From an uncultured Bacteroidales bacterium (lineage in GTDB: Bacteria; Bacteroidota; Bacteroidia; Bacteroidales; P3), in contig CAJTPR010000002.1 in the NCBI GenBank assembly GCA_910578275.1, positions 1-64,000 of the forward strand: 64,000 nucleotides of DNA, written 5' to 3'. Below the pieces are notes generated by a model that had not been told where the DNA came from, did not search any database, and worked only from the letters and a program-made list of their open reading frames with translations. Below are positions 61,594-64,000 of the stretch, one piece after another. The stretch's first letter is position 1, and the number at the start of each line of letters is the position of its first letter. Both the position numbers and the translations under genes were made by a program.

Positions 61594-63138
61594 ATGAGGC
61601 TCGCACTTCTCTTATGCTTTTTCCATTGGCATGTGGAGGCCGACACGGTACCTGCCGGAGCCGAATTCAAGCAGTTCTTTCACGACAACGGCGTGGTTTC
61701 CGCCCAAGGGTATTTTTTGGACGGACAGCCCGAAGGGGTATGGAAAAACTACGACCGGGAGGGCAACCTGGTATCGGAAGGTTCGCGCAAGAACCTGCAA
61801 CTGCACGGAAAATGGACTTTTTATCAGGACGGGCGGGCGGTTCGCGAGATTCATTATGTTTCCGGCCGCAAGGAAGGCGCCAGCATCCATTATTATCCTG
61901 GTCGCATCGTATATGAGAACTTCCACGCCGACACCTTGCAGGGACTGCGCCGCGTGACCGATACCGCAGGCAGGCTTTTGCAGACCACGCGTTTCGTGGA
62001 TGGTCTCGAAGAGGGATTCGACAAGCGTTATGGCGCGTATGGCGAGGTGACGGTGTTCACTTTTTTCAAGAAAGGCATGATTTCTTTCCGTCAGGCGGCG
62101 AACCGTCGCGACGGAACAGGCAAGCGGCAGGGCGAATGGAAGGATTTTTACGAAAACGGCTTGCTGCATTGGGAATGCACGTATCAAGACGATCTGAAAG
62201 ACGGCTACTACAAGGAGTACGACAGTCTGGGCAACTTGCTTGTCTTGCGCAAGTATGTGTCGGGAATATGGCAGGAAGAAGCGCCCGAGATCGCCCGTAT
62301 GGAAGTGCATACCGAATATTACGCCAACGGGATGCCCAAGTTCAGGGTGGGCTACCGGAACGGAAAACCCGAGGGAATCTGCCGTCAATACGACAGTTTG
62401 ACGGGCAAGGCCGTACGTGGCATTTTTTTCAGGGAAGGCGTGGTGGTCGGCAGTGGTCCGGTAGATGAAAACGGCGATTTGCGGGACGACTGGAAAGAAT
62501 ATTATCCGGATGGCAAGTTGCGTTGCACGGGGCATTACTACAAAGGACGGAAATACGGCAAATGGAGATATTATTATCCGGACGGCAAGCTGGAGCAAGA
62601 GGGCGAATACCGAAACGGCAAATACGACGGACGCTGGGTCTGGTATTTCCCTGACGGGGAACCGCGTCTGGAACAGGAATATTATCACGGCAAGCTCGAC
62701 GGTCTGAACATCGAATACGGCGACAGTCTCCAAGTAGTGGCCAAGGGCAATTACAGCGAGGGACTGGAAGACGGGAAATGGGAATATCTCAACGGAAAGG
62801 AGTTCACCGAAGGAAACTATGACATGGGCGAAAGGAACGGGATATGGAAGACCTATTGGAACGAACGGGGAAAAAACAAGCGGCTTTCGTTCCAAGGTTC
62901 GTATGCCAACGGCCTGCCCCACGGGCAACATCTTCATTTCGACGAAAACGGCGTGTTGAGAAAGGAAGAATACTATCGCTTGGGTGCCAAGACGGGAACG
63001 TGGATTTACTACGACAAGGACGGCAATCCCGAAATGCGCGTGAAGTACGACCGAAATGAAGAAGAAACACGTTACAACGGCAAACGGACGCTTTCGAGGA
63101 AGGAAGAGGAAGAATACGCCAAGGAGGAGAGGGAATGA
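61594..63138 (+). CDS. Exported MORN/YwqK-type repeat protein
   Basis: A 514-residue protein made almost entirely of MORN_2-like repeats of about 23 residues, such as EYYPDGKLRCTGHYYKGRK, YYYPDGKLEQEGEYRNGKYD and WYFPDGEPRLEQEYYHGKLD. The hydrophobic start MRLALLLCFFHWHVEA suggests a signal peptide, so it is likely exported. Automated annotation often labels such proteins as YwqK-type antitoxins; nothing here shows a toxin partner, so I treat that label as misleading. It lies two bases after nadA. Function unknown. Confidence 0.8.
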   Translation: MRLALLLCFFHWHVEADTVPAGAEFKQFFHDNGVVSAQGYFLDGQPEGVWKNYDREGNLVSEGSRKNLQLHGKWTFYQDGRAVREIHYVSGRKEGASIHYYPGRIVYENFHADTLQGLRRVTDTAGRLLQTTRFVDGLEEGFDKRYGAYGEVTVFTFFKKGMISFRQAANRRDGTGKRQGEWKDFYENGLLHWECTYQDDLKDGYYKEYDSLGNLLVLRKYVSGIWQEEAPEIARMEVHTEYYANGMPKFRVGYRNGKPEGICRQYDSLTGKAVRGIFFREGVVVGSGPVDENGDLRDDWKEYYPDGKLRCTGHYYKGRKYGKWRYYYPDGKLEQEGEYRNGKYDGRWVWYFPDGEPRLEQEYYHGKLDGLNIEYGDSLQVVAKGNYSEGLEDGKWEYLNGKEFTEGNYDMGERNGIWKTYWNERGKNKRLSFQGSYANGLPHGQHLHFDENGVLRKEEYYRLGAKTGTWIYYDKDGNPEMRVKYDRNEEETRYNGKRTLSRKEEEEYAKEERE

Positions 63139-63166
63139 CTTCCTTGTCCGTAAAATGTGAAAAGAC

Positions 63167-64000
63167 ATGCCAGACACAGGAAATCCGACATCTTTTTCCA
63201 AGAAAAGGCTGACGTTGATCGCCGGGCCGTGCAGTGCCGAAAGCGGCGAGCAAGTGCTGGCCGTGGCGGAATTTTTCTCAAGGTATAACGCGTCCGGTCC
63301 GCGATTGCCGGTAGATGTTTTCCGTGCAGGCGTCTGGAAGCCGCGAACTCGTCCCGGTTCGTTCGAGGGCATGGGCGAACCTGCCTTGGCATGGTTGGCC
63401 GACGTGAAAAAGACATATCATTTTCCGTTGGCCACCGAAGTGGCCAACGTGAAACATGTGGAATCATGTCTCAAATACGGTATCGACCAGTTTTGGATAG
63501 GTGCCCGTACGACGGGAAACCCGTTCTTGATGGAAGAGATCTCGCGTGCCCTGCAAGGATGCTCCCATCCTGTCTGGATCAAGAATCCCATCAGTCCCGA
63601 CCTGCCTCTGTGGCTGGGTGCCGTCGAGCGCGTGGCGAAATACGTCCGAGGACCCGTGGGTGCCGTCCACAGGGGATTCGGCATGTACAATTCGATGCCG
63701 TACCGTAATACGCCCTTGTGGGAAATCGTCGTGGAACTGAAGCAGAAGCATCCCGACATTCCCCTGCTGTGCGACCCGAGCCATATGGGCGGAAAACGCG
63801 AGTTTTTGCGGGAACTGGCGCAAAGCGGCCTCGACCTGGAAATGGACGGCCTGATGCTGGAGGTGCATCCTTTTCCCGACCGGGCCTTGAGCGATGCCTC
63901 GCAGCAACTTGATTTCGGACAATTCGAAAGCTTGGTGGACGGCCTGGTGTTCCGCAACGCCGATTGCAGTTCGACCAAGATAAACGGCATCCGTCATATC
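63167..64000 (+). CDS. 3-deoxy-7-phosphoheptulonate synthase, probably fused to chorismate mutase (partial)
   Basis: Open from ATG 63167 to the window edge, 278 codons so far. It starts the shikimate pathway by joining PEP and erythrose 4-phosphate. Family marks are IAGPCSAES (18-26), FRAGVWKPRTRPGSFEGMG, KNPISPDLPLW, VGAVHRGF and LCDPSHMGGKR, the DAHP synthase type related to KdsA. After about residue 255 the sequence goes on (FESLVDGLVFRNADCSSTKI), which fits the Bacteroidota form carrying a C-terminal chorismate mutase beyond the window; that part is not visible. Confidence 0.9.
   Translation, partial: MPDTGNPTSFSKKRLTLIAGPCSAESGEQVLAVAEFFSRYNASGPRLPVDVFRAGVWKPRTRPGSFEGMGEPALAWLADVKKTYHFPLATEVANVKHVESCLKYGIDQFWIGARTTGNPFLMEEISRALQGCSHPVWIKNPISPDLPLWLGAVERVAKYVRGPVGAVHRGFGMYNSMPYRNTPLWEIVVELKQKHPDIPLLCDPSHMGGKREFLRELAQSGLDLEMDGLMLEVHPFPDRALSDASQQLDFGQFESLVDGLVFRNADCSSTKINGIRHI

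Noticed and set aside
61594..63138. YwqK-type antitoxin function for the MORN repeat protein
   Set aside because: The label comes from database naming. The protein has a probable signal peptide, is joined to nadA, and has no toxin gene beside it.
1..64000. CRISPR arrays, insertion sequences, prophage or integrative elements
   Set aside because: I saw no regularly spaced repeats, transposases, integrases, or phage structural genes; the tRNAs show no flanking attachment-site duplication.

Overview
The window looks like a chromosomal segment of a Bacteroidota bacterium, most likely order Bacteroidales, with a moderately high GC content. The evidence is repeated TAnnTTTG -7 promoter boxes (several with a TTTG about 19-21 bases upstream), three secreted proteins with type IX secretion (T9SS) C-terminal sorting domains, a DUF4834 protein next to a YitT pair, an ATP-type PEP carboxykinase, and a SufBCD-only operon. 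I cannot name the genus. Nearly all of the DNA is coding. I found no insertion sequence, prophage or CRISPR array.

Layout, left to right. (1) 0-8 kb, + strand: the end of an unidentified gene, rpmH with a strong promoter and terminator, DUF4834, two YitT membrane proteins, pckA, and a giant TolB-like outer-membrane protein. (2) 8-27.5 kb, almost all - strand: two T9SS cargo proteins (endonuclease I type and lamin-tail type), miaA, a TonB-dependent receptor, a family 2 glycosyltransferase, an M6-type T9SS metalloprotease, rsmA, a TPR protein, serS, a tRNA-Gly/tRNA-Leu pair and sufBCD. (3) 27.6-35 kb, + strand: a surface-glycan locus with a flippase, two glycosyltransferases, a polymerase-like membrane protein and an 890-residue protein that joins a second copy of that polymerase-like protein to an O-antigen ligase domain. 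(4) 35-43 kb: rpoN, an AsmA-like protein, tRNA-His and asnS on +, then era and a doubled LAB_N membrane protein on -. (5) 43.4-48.3 kb, + strand: two paralogous TolB-like proteins, each with one CxxCH motif, flanking a membrane protein probably of family DUF6057. (6) 48.5-57.4 kb, - strand: a DUF4175 protein, ybeY, mnmG and mutS as one operon, with two perfect parS sites. (7) 57.39-57.92 kb: an AT-rich, gene-free stretch with DnaA boxes, which I call the chromosomal origin oriC. (8) 58-64 kb: GrpB-like protein, RlmI-type methyltransferase and an SDR on -; nadA, a MORN/YwqK-type repeat protein and a truncated DAHP synthase on +.

How it fits together. oriC, the parS pair and the mnmG neighbourhood mark this as the origin-proximal part of the chromosome. 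By eye the + strand is C-rich left of about 57 kb, even inside + strand genes, and G-rich right of it, as expected when forks leave from there. The glycan locus may serve the T9SS: cargo with this sorting domain is usually attached to a special LPS, which needs a flippase, polymerase and ligase like those encoded here. Housekeeping translation genes (rpmH, serS, asnS, miaA, rsmA, era, mnmG, ybeY, rlmI-like, three tRNAs) are spread through the window.

The most unusual items are the polymerase-ligase fusion, the CxxCH TolB-like/DUF6057 cluster, and the oriC/parS region.
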